DNA from: Nemania diffusa
Lineage: Eukaryota > Ascomycota > Sordariomycetes > Xylariales > Xylariaceae
NCBI GenBank assembly: GCA_038501195.1
Contig: JBBPUQ010000005.1
Location: 186,001-250,000 of the forward strand
Reading direction: 5' to 3'
DNA length: 64,000 bases
Position numbers and translations under genes: made by a program. Below are positions 50,212 to 62,322 of this stretch, piece after piece (position 1 is the stretch's first letter; every line of letters starts with the position of its first letter). The notes below the pieces were generated by a model that was not told the origin of the DNA, made no database searches, and saw only the letters and a list, made by a program, of their open reading frames with translations.

Positions 50212-53200
50212 TTTATTTATATATAAAAATCAATTATATAAACTTTTTTTTATTTAAATTATTTATAATAATTTAATTAAAATAATTTAATTTATTATAT
50301 TTATTAAAATATAATAATTTAATTAAAATTATAATAATAAATTATATAATATATTATATAATAAAGTTTAAATTTTTATTTAAATATATTATTAATTTAA
50401 AATTATTAAAAAATAATATTATATAATATTTTTTTTTATATTAAAAAAAAACTTAAATAATATTATTTTAACTATATTAATTTAATATATAAATAAAATT
50501 AAATTTATATAATATTTAATAATTATTTTAATATAATAATTAATTATAGTTAATATTAAATTAATTAAATTATTATTATTTTTATATAAATAAAACAAAA
50601 TAATTTAATAAAAACAATATTTAAAATATTAAAAATTATAATTAATAAGTTTTAATTTAAATAATATATTTTAAAATTTAATTATTATAAAAAGATATTA
50701 TTTTATATAATAATTATATAAATATATTTTAATATATTTAAATTTAAACTTGTTTTAATTAATTAAAAATTTATATATAAAGCTTTATTTTTTAATTTAT
50801 AAATAATATTATAAATTTTTTTTAATTAAAAAATAAACTATTATTATATAATAAATATTTATTTTATTAATAAATAATATAATATTAAATATTTAAAATA
50901 ATTATATAGTTATAATTTTAAAAAAAACTTTTATTAAAAATTATAATAATTATATAATAAAAATAATAAAAATAATAAAAATAATAAAAAATATTTTATT
51001 TATAAAAAGTTTAATTATTAATTTATTAATTATAGCTAATAAAAAAAATCAAAAATAAAAAAGTAATATTTTATTATATATAATATTTTAAAATAAAAAA
51101 CTTTATTATATAAAAAATATAATATATTTATATTAAATTATAAAAGTAATAAAAACTTTTTATATAATAATAAATTTAATAATAATTTAAATTTTAAAAT
51201 TAAAAATAAAACGATTTAATTTTTAATAAATTTAATATATTTTTATTATATAATAAAAAAAAATATATATATTTAAAATTAAATGTTAATATTAAAATAT
51301 TTTATAAAATATTAATATAACTAAAGTTTTAATTATTAAAAAAATTTAAATTAAAACTTTTTTATATAAATAAATTAAATTTTAAATAATATAATAATTT
51401 AATTTAATAATATTAAAAGTTTTAAAGTTATAAATATTATAACTATTTTAATATTAATTAAATTAATTAAATTTTATATTTTAAATATATTAATTTTATT
51501 TTTATTATTATTATAAAATATAAATTAATTATATATTTATTTTAATAATATATAAAATATAATTATATAATAAAATAATATAATAATATTAATTATATAA
51601 AAATAAAAATATTTATTTTTTAATATTAACTAATTAAAAGCTATAAATTATTTTATAAAACAAAAGTTTTAAAAATTATATTATTAATTTAAATATTTTT
51701 ATATAAAAAAATTTATAAAATTATTATAAAAAATTAAATATAATAATATTAATATTTTAATATTTTAAAAAATTAAAAAATTTTGTTATTATTATTAATT
51801 ATATAATTAAACTTTAAAAAAATTTAAGTTTTTATTAAAAAATAAATATAATTTTAATTATAAAATTATTATTAATATTATATAAATTAATAAATAATCA
51901 ACTTTATATATAATTGATATAAATATTTTATTTTAAATAATTAAATTTTCAAAGTTTTTAAATATATATAATATTTAAAATATATTATATTAATGTTAAA
52001 TTTTAATATATTAAAAATTATTTAATTATATTATATATAATTTTAATATAAATTTTTTGTTTAAAAAATTTTATAATAATATATAATTAATTAAAACTTT
52101 ATATAAAAAAATATTTATTAAAATATATTAAACTATTAAAAAAATTAAATAAATATATATATTATTTTATTATATATTTAATATTTTATATAAAAAAATT
52201 AATTATTATATAAATAAAAAAATAATATTATAAATAGTTATAAAAGTTTTAAATAATATAATTAAATTAAATAATTTTATATTTATTTTATTAGTTTTTA
52301 AAATTTATTTTAAAATTAATAGTGATTTATTTTTTTTATTAAAAATTATTTAAAAAGTAAAAACTATATAAAAAATTATAAAAATATTAAAAAATATTTA
52401 TATAAAAATTAATATTAACTAAATTATATAAATTAAAAATAAATTAATATTATTATATAAAATATTTTCTTTATTTTTTTAAAATAAAATTATAATATAA
52501 AAAAAAACAAAAAAATTAAATAAAACTATATAAAATTTTTATAATTAAAAATTATAATATTATAATTAATATAATAAATAAATTAATTAAATTTTATTAT
52601 ATATAAATTAAATTATATTATTAACAAAAAGTTATATTTAATTTATTATATAAAAAAAATAACTTTTTATATAATTTTTTTTAAATTATTAAATAATTAT
52701 AAATTTAATAAAAAAATAAATTAAAAAAATTATTTATATTTATTAATAATTAATATTTTATATTAAAAAAAATTAACAATTATATTTTAATTATATAATT
52801 AAAATAAAACAATATAATTATTATATTTAATATATTTTTTAAATAATTAAATATAGTTAAAATAAATATATTAATAATTTAAAATATATTTTAGTTTATA
52901 TAATATAATTTAAATTAATATAATTAAATAAAAATTTTTTAAATTAAATTTATATAAAAAATTAAAAATAAAATAATTAAATTATATAAAAAGTTTAAAT
53001 TAGTTATATAAAGTTATAAAAATAATTATAAAGTTTAAATTTTTATATAAATATTAATAATTTATTATAACTTTAAAATTATTATTAATTTAAAACTATA
53101 ATATATATATAAAACTATAAAATATTTTTTAAATATATATATAGTTATATAATAAATTAAATTAAAAAATTTATATTTATTTGTTAAAAAAATAAAAAAT

Positions 53201-54372
53201 AAATATTTAATAAATATTATATTTTAAATTATATAATTATTATATAAATTAATTAAATTAAAATTATATTAATATAAAATTTATTATAAATATTATTATT
53301 AAAAATTAAATATAAAAATATTTATATATAACTTATATTTATTATATATTAAAAAAAAATCTAATAAATTTATAATTATAAAATTTTAAATAAATAATAT
53401 TTTTAATATTATATTTAAAAAATTTTTATATAAAAAAAAACTAAACTATTATTTTATATAAAACTAAAAATAAAATTTAAATAAATAAATAAAATTTTTT
53501 TTTTATTTAATAAAAATAAATTAAACAATTATATATTATTAACTTTTATATAAAAAATTATTTTTAATAATATATTATTTAATAAATTTAAAATATATAT
53601 ATTATATTAATATATTAATTAAAAATATTATATAATTTATTAATTATTATATAAATTTAAAAGTTATTAAAAAATAATATTAAAATATTAAATATATAAA
53701 TATAATAATAAATCAATAATATATAATAAAAATTATATTATATATTTTTAAACTTTAATTATATAAAAATTTTTATTTTTATTAATAAAACATTTATAAA
53801 TAACAAAAATATAAGTTTTTAAATTAGATTTATAATTATATTAATTAATAAAAATTATATAAAAAATATTTTTATAATTAAAAATAATATTATTTATTAA
53901 AATTTAATTAAATATAAATAAATTATATATAATATATTAATAAATAAATTATATAATATAGTTAATAAATTTGATTATATTATTATATTTAATATAACTT
54001 TTTAAAAAATTATTTATATAATAAAATTATTAATTATATTATTGATTATATATATCGATTTTAAATTTTTATATAAATATTTAATTAAATTAAAAACTAT
54101 ATAAAAAAAACAATTTATAATTAATATTATATTATTTTAAAAAATATATAAAAATTATAAAATTATAAAAATATATTAAATTAATAATAAAAATAATTTA
54201 ATAAATATTTATATAAAAAAAATATATAATTAAATATTAAAAAAACTAGTTAATATAAATAAATTAATTATATAAATAAAAATATATATAAATTAATTAA
54301 ACGATAAAAAAAATAATAAAAAGTTAATTAATATTAAAACTAAAATTACTATATAAAAAAAAAAAGTTTTAA

Positions 54373-54680
54373 TATTAAATTAATAATTTAATAAAATTTA
54401 TATATATATATTAAATATATATAATTAAAATTTAAACTAAATTTTTTATTAAATAATTAAATAAATAAAAAATATAAAAACTTATTAAAATTTATAAAAT
54501 TTATAAATTTTATATATATATATATATAAATAATTTATATATAACTTTTTTAGTTATATTTTTTTTTATAAAATATATATATAAATTAATATAAAACTTT
54601 AAAACTTAAAAATAAATTTTAAACTTTATAAATTATTTTAAATTTTTTTATATATATATATATAAAAAGTTTTATTAATA
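54373..54680 (+). repeat. 3' LTR of element F
   Basis: 308 bp, equal in length to 34625-34932 and 3048-3355, more mutated than the first. It is followed by the target duplication ACTAT. Confidence 0.85.
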
Positions 54681-54685
54681 ACTAT

Positions 54686-57600
54686 ATTAATAAAAATTAA
54701 AAACAATAGTATTTTTTAATTAATATATAAAATATTAAATTTAAAAATATAAAGTTTATTTTTTTTTTATTTTATAAAACTTTTAAAAATATTAATTTTT
54801 ATATATTAATTTAAATAATAACAACTAATAATAAATCAAGTTTTAAATTTTAATATATTTAATAAATTTTAAAATATAATAGCTAATTTAAAATAATCAT
54901 TTATTTATTATACTTTTTTTATATTATATAATTTGTTTTTAAAATATTATTTAAATCGCTAAATATTAAATATATATTAAAAATATAAACATTATTAAAA
55001 AAAAAGTAAATAATATATAAAAAAAATATATATTATTATATTAGTTAGATTTAATTATTTATATAATAAATATAATATAGTTTTATTTTATATTTAAAAT
55101 ATATTAATTAATATATTAATCGATTATAAATTTATTAGCTAGCTATTTATATTAATATAAATATAAAAAAATAAAAATATTTCTATTTTTTTAAATTTTT
55201 TTAATTTTATTTAAAATATAAAAACTAAATAAAATTTAATTTTTATTATATTTATTAAAGCAATTATATTATAATATATAATCGAAATTTATATTAACAA
55301 AAATTATTTATTAATAACTAAGTTTATTTTTATTTATAATATTTAATTATATATTAATTATATAATAAAAATTAAATTAATATTTTTTTAGTTTATAAAT
55401 AAATTTAAATTGTTTAATAAAAATTAAATTAGTTATATTTTTAACAGTTTATAATTTATTTTTAAATATTTTAATTATTATAAAAATTAAATTAAATAAA
55501 AACTATTAAATAATATTTAATTTTTTAATAAAAATAGTTTAAAATTATTGTTAAAAAGTTTTAAAACTAGTAAAAAAAAAGTTAATAAATATATAATTAA
55601 AACTTTTAAAAATAATTATAATTTTTTAATTTTTGTTTTGCTTTTTTATTTTGTATTTAGTAATTTTTTAATAACTTTTAATATTTTTTTTTAAAAAATA
55701 ATAAAAATATTTTAAATAAACTAAATTAAATAAATAATATAAAATTAATATTATTATTTATTTAAAACAAATATATTAAAACTATTAATAAAAATATAAC
55801 TATTATATTTATATTATAACTATATAAACTATTAATATTAATAAATTTATAATTATAATATAATTAAACTTTAATAAAATAATAATATTATTTTTATTAT
55901 TTTATTTTATATTATATTAACAAAAAAAATGAAAGGTTTTATTTAATTAATAGTTTAATAAACTTTATAAATATATTATTAATATATATTTAAAATTATA
56001 TAATTATTTATACTTTTTTTATTTTATATAATAATGTTAATTTATTTTTAAGCTATAATAATAACTAGAATATTTTTGCATTTTAAGCTATAATTAAAAG
56101 TTAATAGTTAAAACTAGTTATTTTAGCTTAAAATATACTATATATTTAAATAAAAATTATTACTTTAAAAAAAATTTAAAACTAGTTTTATTTAATTTAT
56201 TAGTTTAATTGTTTTTATATTTTTTTAAAGTTATTTTAATTTATATTTATAATTTTTATTTTTTTATAAATTAATACTATAAAAAATAATAACATATTAT
56301 ATAATAACAAAAAAGCTAATAAATAGTTAAAATATCGCTTAAATATTATATAAAAAATATTTTAACTATTTAATTTATTTTCAATTAATATTTTTCGTTA
56401 ATAAATATTTAGTGTTTTATTAAAGCTAATATAAAAAAATAATAAACTAAAATTTATTTTTAAAGATATTATTAAAAATAATATTAAAGTTAAAAAATCT
56501 AAAAAATTAAATATATTATATATATTAAAACAAGCAAAAAAAATAAAACATATAAAAAGTAATACTATTATAGCATAAAAAAATAGTTATAAAAGAAAGC
56601 AAAAAAAGTAAAGCTAAATATAGCTAATTAATAACTAGTTTTAATAAAAAACAATTTATATTATATTAAAATATTAAACTATTTAATTTTTACAGCTTTG
56701 TAATTTTTAATATATTATTAGAAATATTTTTAAATTAATTATATATTAATTTTATATTAAAAATATATAAATAAAGTTTTAATTTTTATTTTAATTATAT
56801 ATAAATTATATTTTAATTATATATTATTAATAATAAATAAAAATATATAATAAAAAAACTAATAAAATAGATTTAATAAATTTAATAAATATAATAATAT
56901 AATTTATAACTAATTATTTTTAATATAAATTTATTAAAATAATAAATTTTAGTTTATATTTTATTTATAATTTATATAAATATTATAAAAATATAATTTT
57001 ATTTTAAATATATATTATATATAAAAGTATAATCAAGTTTAATAAATAAAATTAAACTAATATAACTAAAACAATTTTAAAAAATATATTAAAGTGAAAT
57101 TTGCTAAATATTTTAGTTATTTTAACTTTTTAATTTTTAAACTTTATATATATATATATATTTTTAATAAATATTAAAATTAAGCTTAATATTTTATACT
57201 TAAGCTTTAATTTTATAATTGTTTTTATTTGTTTATAATAATAAATATTTACAATAAATAGTAATTTTAATAAATAATATTATAAATAGTAGAAAAACTT
57301 TTATAAAAACTTTTTTTTTAAGTTTTTTTATTAAATAAATATATTTAAATAGATTTTATAATTTAACTTTTTAAACTTGTTTTATTAAACTTATTTATAT
57401 TATTATAATATAATAATATAAATATAAATAAATGTTTTAAAACTGCATTTTTTATTTGCTATTTTAAATATAATATATTTTAAAACATTTTAATAATATA
57501 AATTAATAATTTTATTTTATATAATAGTTTATATTTATTATTTTAAATTAATTAAAATATTAATATTTATATATTTTATTAAATATTTATATATTTTATT

Positions 57601-60470
57601 AAATATTTATATATATAAAATATTATTTTTAATTTATTATTTATTTATAAGCTAATATATTTTAATAATAATAATTTAATATTTTTTAATTTTTTATTTT
57701 ATTATATATAATTATTTTATATTTTAAATAATTAATTTTTTTTTTTAGTTTTTTTAATTAAAAAATTATAAATATTTTTATATTTATTTAATTTATATTT
57801 TTTATTTTATTATTTATTTATTTTTTAATTTTTATATATATATATATTAATATTATATTTATTATTAAAATTAATAATAAATTTTAATTTTAATAATTTT
57901 TTATTATTATAATTTTTATTAATTTTAATTAATAAATATTTAATATAAAAATATTAATTTATTTTAATTTTTAAAAAAAAAAAAAAAAATTTTAATTAAA
58001 TAAACAATATATTATATAATTAACAGAAATATTTTTAGCTTTATATTAATTTTTTTTTTATTATATTTTTTTTTTTTTTTTATTTTATTTATTTAATTTT
58101 TAGTTAATTATAAACTTTTAAAAATTTAGCTGCGCTTTTTTTTTTTAAAAATAATTTTTAATATTTTATTTAGTTTTAATATATATATTTATTTATTTAT
58201 ATTAATTTTTGTTTTAATTAATTATTTAAATATTTAATAAATATTTTATAAATAATTTTAAAAATTTTTAATTTTTTAAATATTATAAAAATAAAACTTA
58301 ATTATTTATAAATTTTTATATTATAAAAACTTATATATATATTGTTAATTTATTTTTTTATAATATATTTATAAAAATATTATTATTATATTAAAATATT
58401 AAATTTATTAAAAATAATCAATTTAATTTAAAAATTATTTCAATATATATTATAAAAAAAAAAGTTAAATTTATATTTTAATTATATTAAAAATTAATAA
58501 TAACTAATATATTTTTTATTTTAATTTTTTAGTTATATTTATAATAAATATTTTAAACAAATTACTATTGTTTATAATTTTTTTTTTTTTAAATTTAATA
58601 TAAAATTGTTATTTTTTTTTTACTAAAATTAATTTTAACAAAAAAAAAAGATTTTTTTTAATAATTTTAATATTAAAATTATTAATTTTAATAAATATAA
58701 TTTAAATTATTATTATTATTTTATTAAAAACTTTAAAGTTAAAAATATTTATTTTTAAAATTTTTAAAAATATTTATAAAATTTTATATATAATATTATT
58801 TTTATTTTAATTTTTTTTAAATATTTATTTTTATTAATTAAAAAATAAAAATTTATTTATAATAAAATTTATAAAATATATATAATTTAATTAAAATATA
58901 AATTAATATATAATTAATTATTATATAAATTATTTAATTTAAATAACTTTAGCTTTTTATTTTTAATTTATATTATATTTATTAAAAAAAATAATAAATA
59001 ATATATTTTATAATTTAGTTTTATATATTAAAAAACTTAATGTTAATTTTTAAATTTTTTTATAATATTTATAAAAATATTAAATAATTATTATTTATTA
59101 TATAAATTAAAATTAATATATAAATTAATATAAATAATTAATTTAATAAAAATTAATTTATAATTTTTATTTTTTATAAAAATAAGTTTTATTTTTTATA
59201 TTAAATAATTTTTTTTATAAAATTAAAACTTTTTATTTTTGTTTAAATTATTTTTATTTTTGAATTTATAATATTTTATTAATTTAAAATTTTAATTTAA
59301 TTATAAAAAAACTATTTATTTATTTTAACTTATTTATTTTTAATATTTTTAAACTTTATATATTTTTTATAATAAAAAAACTAAGTTTTTTTTTATATTT
59401 TTATTAATAAATAATTTATTAATATTATAAAATAAAAATTTTTATTTTTTAAAATTATTACTATTTATATTTTGTTTTATTAATAATTTATATAAATTAT
59501 TTATTTTTAAATTTTATTATTATATTAATTTTTATATTAATTTTTTTTTATTTTTTTAATTATTAAATATTATAAATTTTTAAATATTATAAATTATATT
59601 TTATAATTTTTTTTTAAAATATAAAAATATTTTTAACTTTTTATATTAATGTTTTAATTATTTTTAATATTTTATAAAAAATTTTTAACTTTAATTAATT
59701 TATTAAAAAGTTTAATATTAATAACAATAAATATTTTTTTATTTTTAATAATAATTATTTTTAAAATAATAATATTTAATAATTTTTTAATAATTTTAAT
59801 TGTTTTTTTTATTTTATTTATAACTTAGTTAATTTAGTTATTTTTCTGTTTTATTTTTTAAAAATTTTTTTAAAAGTTTTTTTTATTTTTAAAACTAATT
59901 ATTATAAATTTATAAAATTTAATTATTAAAATTTATTATATTATTTTTATTTATAAATTAAAATATAAATTAATATAAGTTTTAATTTATTATTATTTTT
60001 AATTTATTTTAATATTTTTTATTATTAAGTTTTAAATTAATAATAATATATTATTATATAAATTTTTTTATAAATTTTATATTTATTGTTTTTTTTTAAT
60101 TTTATAATTTAAAAATATTATTTATAAAATTTAAATAATAAATAATTAATATATATAATAAAAATTTAATATAATTTATATTATATTTTTATAATAATTT
60201 TAAATAATATAAATAAAACTAAATAATATTAATATATATAATTTTTTTTATATAATTAATATAACTTTTTTTTAATAACTTTATATATTTATTATATTTT
60301 TATTTTTATTTTAACTTTATTTTTTTTTTAAATTTTATATATAATAATATATTTATTTAATATTTATTATTTAATTAATATAATAATTATAATATATATA
60401 TTTTTTTAATTATTATTTTTAATTTATTATTTTTATTATTTAATCTTATTTTTAATATATATTATTTTAA
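54686..60470. other. AT-rich RIP block outside element F, right part
   Basis: Nearly pure A/T with no coding frame. Somewhat less mutated patches occur around 56030-56110 and 56440-56660. Normal composition returns abruptly near 60470. I could not match it to another repeat in the window. Confidence 0.7.
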
Positions 60471-60503
60471 ATAGGTGTTTAAGTAAGCACTTAATCTATC
60501 GAG

Positions 60504-60553
60504 CCCATAGGTCTACTTAGATACCCGCCAAGAACCTATGGGTGCTTGGCGGG
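60504..60553. repeat. Two interlocked 9-bp inverted repeats at the block edge
   Basis: CCCATAGGT (60504-60512) pairs with ACCTATGGG (60534-60542), and CCCGCCAAG (60524-60532) pairs with CTTGGCGGG (60545-60553). The pairs interleave, as in a pseudoknot. The segment sits exactly where the AT block gives way to normal DNA. It may be the terminal part of a repeat, not a functional RNA. Confidence 0.55.
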
Positions 60554-60801
60554 CGCCTATGAGTTGGGTTTTATCAAAGCCTACCGCGGCTCTTTTGCAC
60601 GTAGATACATCTAGGAGGGCTCTGGCTAGAGCATCGACCGGTACGAAGTCGATGACAAAGCGAACGTTCTGTCCGTCTCGCCCGGTAATGTCAGCAACGG
60701 TGTTGTGCCGAATCATGTTCATGATCAAATTCCCGACGAAATCTAGACTCGGCGCAGGCACCCCAGTCGAAACGCTTCCAGACACAGCAGCAGCGCGATA
60801 A
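60554..60801 (-). pseudogene. Coding fragment, perhaps of a reductase (NAD-binding) domain
   Basis: A minus-strand frame continues from the edge of solo LTR copy 3 into about 80 codons of protein-like sequence: SLDFVGNLIMNMIRHNTV, then VIDFVPVDALARALLDV. The pattern of a hydrophobic helix followed by DFVPVDxLA resembles the late part of thioester-reductase/NAD-binding-4 domains such as those ending fungal PKS-NRPS enzymes. This is a weak resemblance and could be wrong. The ATG at 60827 lies inside the LTR and is not the original start. The fragment is cut by the AT block on one side and the LTR on the other. Confidence 0.3.
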
Positions 60802-61079
60802 TGAGACGGTGTGGGTGACCTGACCATATGGGGATTAGATTGATTAGGTCATTAAGTCCTAGTTTTTCTTTTCTTTACTTAAAATAGTTAGCCGAAGCTA
60901 GCACTTTATATAGATAGTACGCTTTTTATGCAGCTTTTTAAAAGGTCTGCTATTTTTAAATATACGTTTGCGTTACTTATTTACTATTTTTTTAAGCCTT
61001 AAATCTCTAAAAGTGATCAATATAACAGTGGTCAGTCCTCTAGAGTGCGTAGTGTGCGTGTGTTACATGCTTTGTTTCA
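60802..61079 (+). mobile_element. Solo LTR, TGAGAC family, copy 3
   Basis: 278 bp starting TGAGACGGTGTGGG and ending CATGCTTTGTTTCA. It shares the first 14 bases and the last 70 or so (AAAAGTGATCAA, AGAGTGCGTAGTGTGCG) with copies 1 and 2, but its middle is shorter and keeps normal G/C, so it is less RIPped. The flanks ATAA and TTAT are inverted, not direct, so no target duplication is visible. Confidence 0.7.
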
Positions 61080-61382
61080 TTATCTTTGGCAATAGAAAGT
61101 AGATTAAGAGTTTTGACTGCTTAACCCGTTAAAAAAAGATCCGGATTTACTATAGGATAGATAATATAGAGTTAACATAACCTGAGCAGAAGACGGCGTG
61201 TTTTTAGCCTCAGTCGTATAGATTAAAGTTGGCATTGTGTCCTTCTCATTCCAACGGGCAGTATAACAGTACTCCTACGTGGTGTAGCTCTGCTGTTGAT
61301 GGGGATACACAGCGATTTGAACTATATTTGACTGATCTCAGTATTACGACCTGCTATCCCGGACATAATACCCTTGTGAACT

Positions 61383-61804
61383 ATGCCGCCACCAATTTTT
61401 TATTATGGCCATGCACTACTACTGTTGCCCAACGTCGTAAGTAAATAGCTACAAATAATCATGTTTATGCCGATTCGCAACAATTCGGTGATTTCGGCGG
61501 GGGTCTGTTATAATCACGTTAGGAGGACCTGCGCCCGAATGAGAGAAAAAGCCTCACTCTTACGATTGTATCCAAATCACCTGCTGAAGATCATGTTTAC
61601 GCCGACTCGCAAGAATTCGGCAAATGTTGTTTGTGTTCTATGTATTCATATCAGACAGAACCTTATTCAAAAAAGAAAAGCAATACCCCGGAGCTTAGCC
61701 AAAAGGAGGAAGAGCCCATCAATTTTCAAAAGTTTGAAATTATTCTTGATGTCATAGAATACTGCATTCGATTAAGGGCGGCTTCGCTACTGGGATTCTT
61801 TTAG
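61383..61804 (+). CDS. Doubtful two-exon small gene or gene remnant
   Basis: Joining 61383-61436 to 61523-61804 across a GTAAGT...TTAG intron gives 111 codons: a hydrophobic start (YYGHALLLLPNV) then a hydrophilic body (RPNERKS, SKSPAEDHVYADSQEFG, ELSQKEEEPINFQ) and a C-terminal amphipathic stretch. I recognise no family. Upstream in the same frame a TGA follows possible further coding sequence, so this may be the 3' end of a broken gene. The whole call rests on frame and splice signals. Confidence 0.25.
61460..61619 (+). repeat. Duplicated 29-bp motif, 131 bp apart
   Basis: 61460-61488 and 61591-61619 differ at three positions. In one frame both read as HVYADSQQFG or HVYADSQEFG. In the tentative gene model the first copy is intronic and the second exonic. 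Confidence 0.7.
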
Positions 61805-62140
61805 CCCCTATTATCATCAAGCTCTCATCCCCCCTACTAAGATTAGTTATATTATCAATACCGCAATTTTACCCTCTCCGAATATGCTAGCACAACTAAT
61901 ACAGCAATGACTATCATTAGTGTTCAAGTTTTGGGGAAGGGGTCAGGGGTCAGGGGTAAAGGCAGTGACTCGTGCATAGTGCTCCTATTATCACTATGTC
62001 ACTATGTCGCTCCTTCAACCCCTAAAGGAAATTCATTACCGTTCATTATTATATCTATATAAACAAGGTAAAAGGTATTTATATAGGCATAGAGGAACCA
62101 AATCAAGTAATCCTAGTGACCTTCTTGTTTTAAATGAATA
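61805..62140. other. Intergenic stretch with a short G-rich repeat
   Basis: No gene seen. GGGGTCA is repeated in tandem near 61937-61955, and ATGTCACT occurs twice near 61995-62010. Confidence 0.5.
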
Positions 62141-62145
62141 CCATG

Positions 62146-62286
62146 TGTCAAAGATAGTGGAGTAGATTGGCATAGAGTGTGTATTCAAGGTGAAGATCAG
62201 AGTAACAGTCCTATCTACAGGACCTGGGATATACAGTAGTTTATATATACAGAAGGTGTGGAGCGTCCCACACGGTGTATTTGACA
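62146..62286 (-). mobile_element. Fresh 141-bp solo LTR (or very small element), copy 2
   Basis: Identical by eye to the reverse complement of 28922-29062, 33 kb away. It is flanked by CCATG on both sides (62141-62145 and 62287-62291), a 5-bp target duplication different from that of copy 1, so both are independent insertions. It ends about 35 bp beyond the proposed stop codon of the transcription factor gene. No RIP marks. Confidence 0.9.
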
Positions 62287-62322
62287 CCATGCGCTTGTGC
62301 TTCCATTTAGAGTGCCCCGTAT

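Larger units (their letters stand above)
34625..54680 (+). mobile_element. LTR retrotransposon F, interrupted by nested E2 and E1
   Basis: Direct LTRs of 308 bp lie at 34625-34932 and 54373-54680. ACTAT precedes the first (34620-34624) and follows the second (54681-54685), a 5-bp target duplication. Removing E2 (35941-50211) and one copy of its TTTAT duplication leaves 5,780 bp, a normal size for an LTR retrotransposon. The right internal part (about 52815-54372) is shared with element G. The base run AAAAAAAAAAAG just before the right LTR resembles a polypurine tract, which suggests plus orientation. No coding frame survives RIP. Confidence 0.85.

Noticed and set aside
29580..60470. AT-rich block as mitochondrial DNA or contamination from an AT-rich organism
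   Set aside because: There are no mitochondrial genes, rRNAs or tRNAs. The block is built of LTR elements with target duplications and shows the CpA-depletion of RIP; its repeats are shared with the left block.
61229..61444. 71-codon plus-strand frame as a gene
   Set aside because: It begins with TTG, not ATG, has no family resemblance, and the overlapping frame gives a better splice-compatible model.
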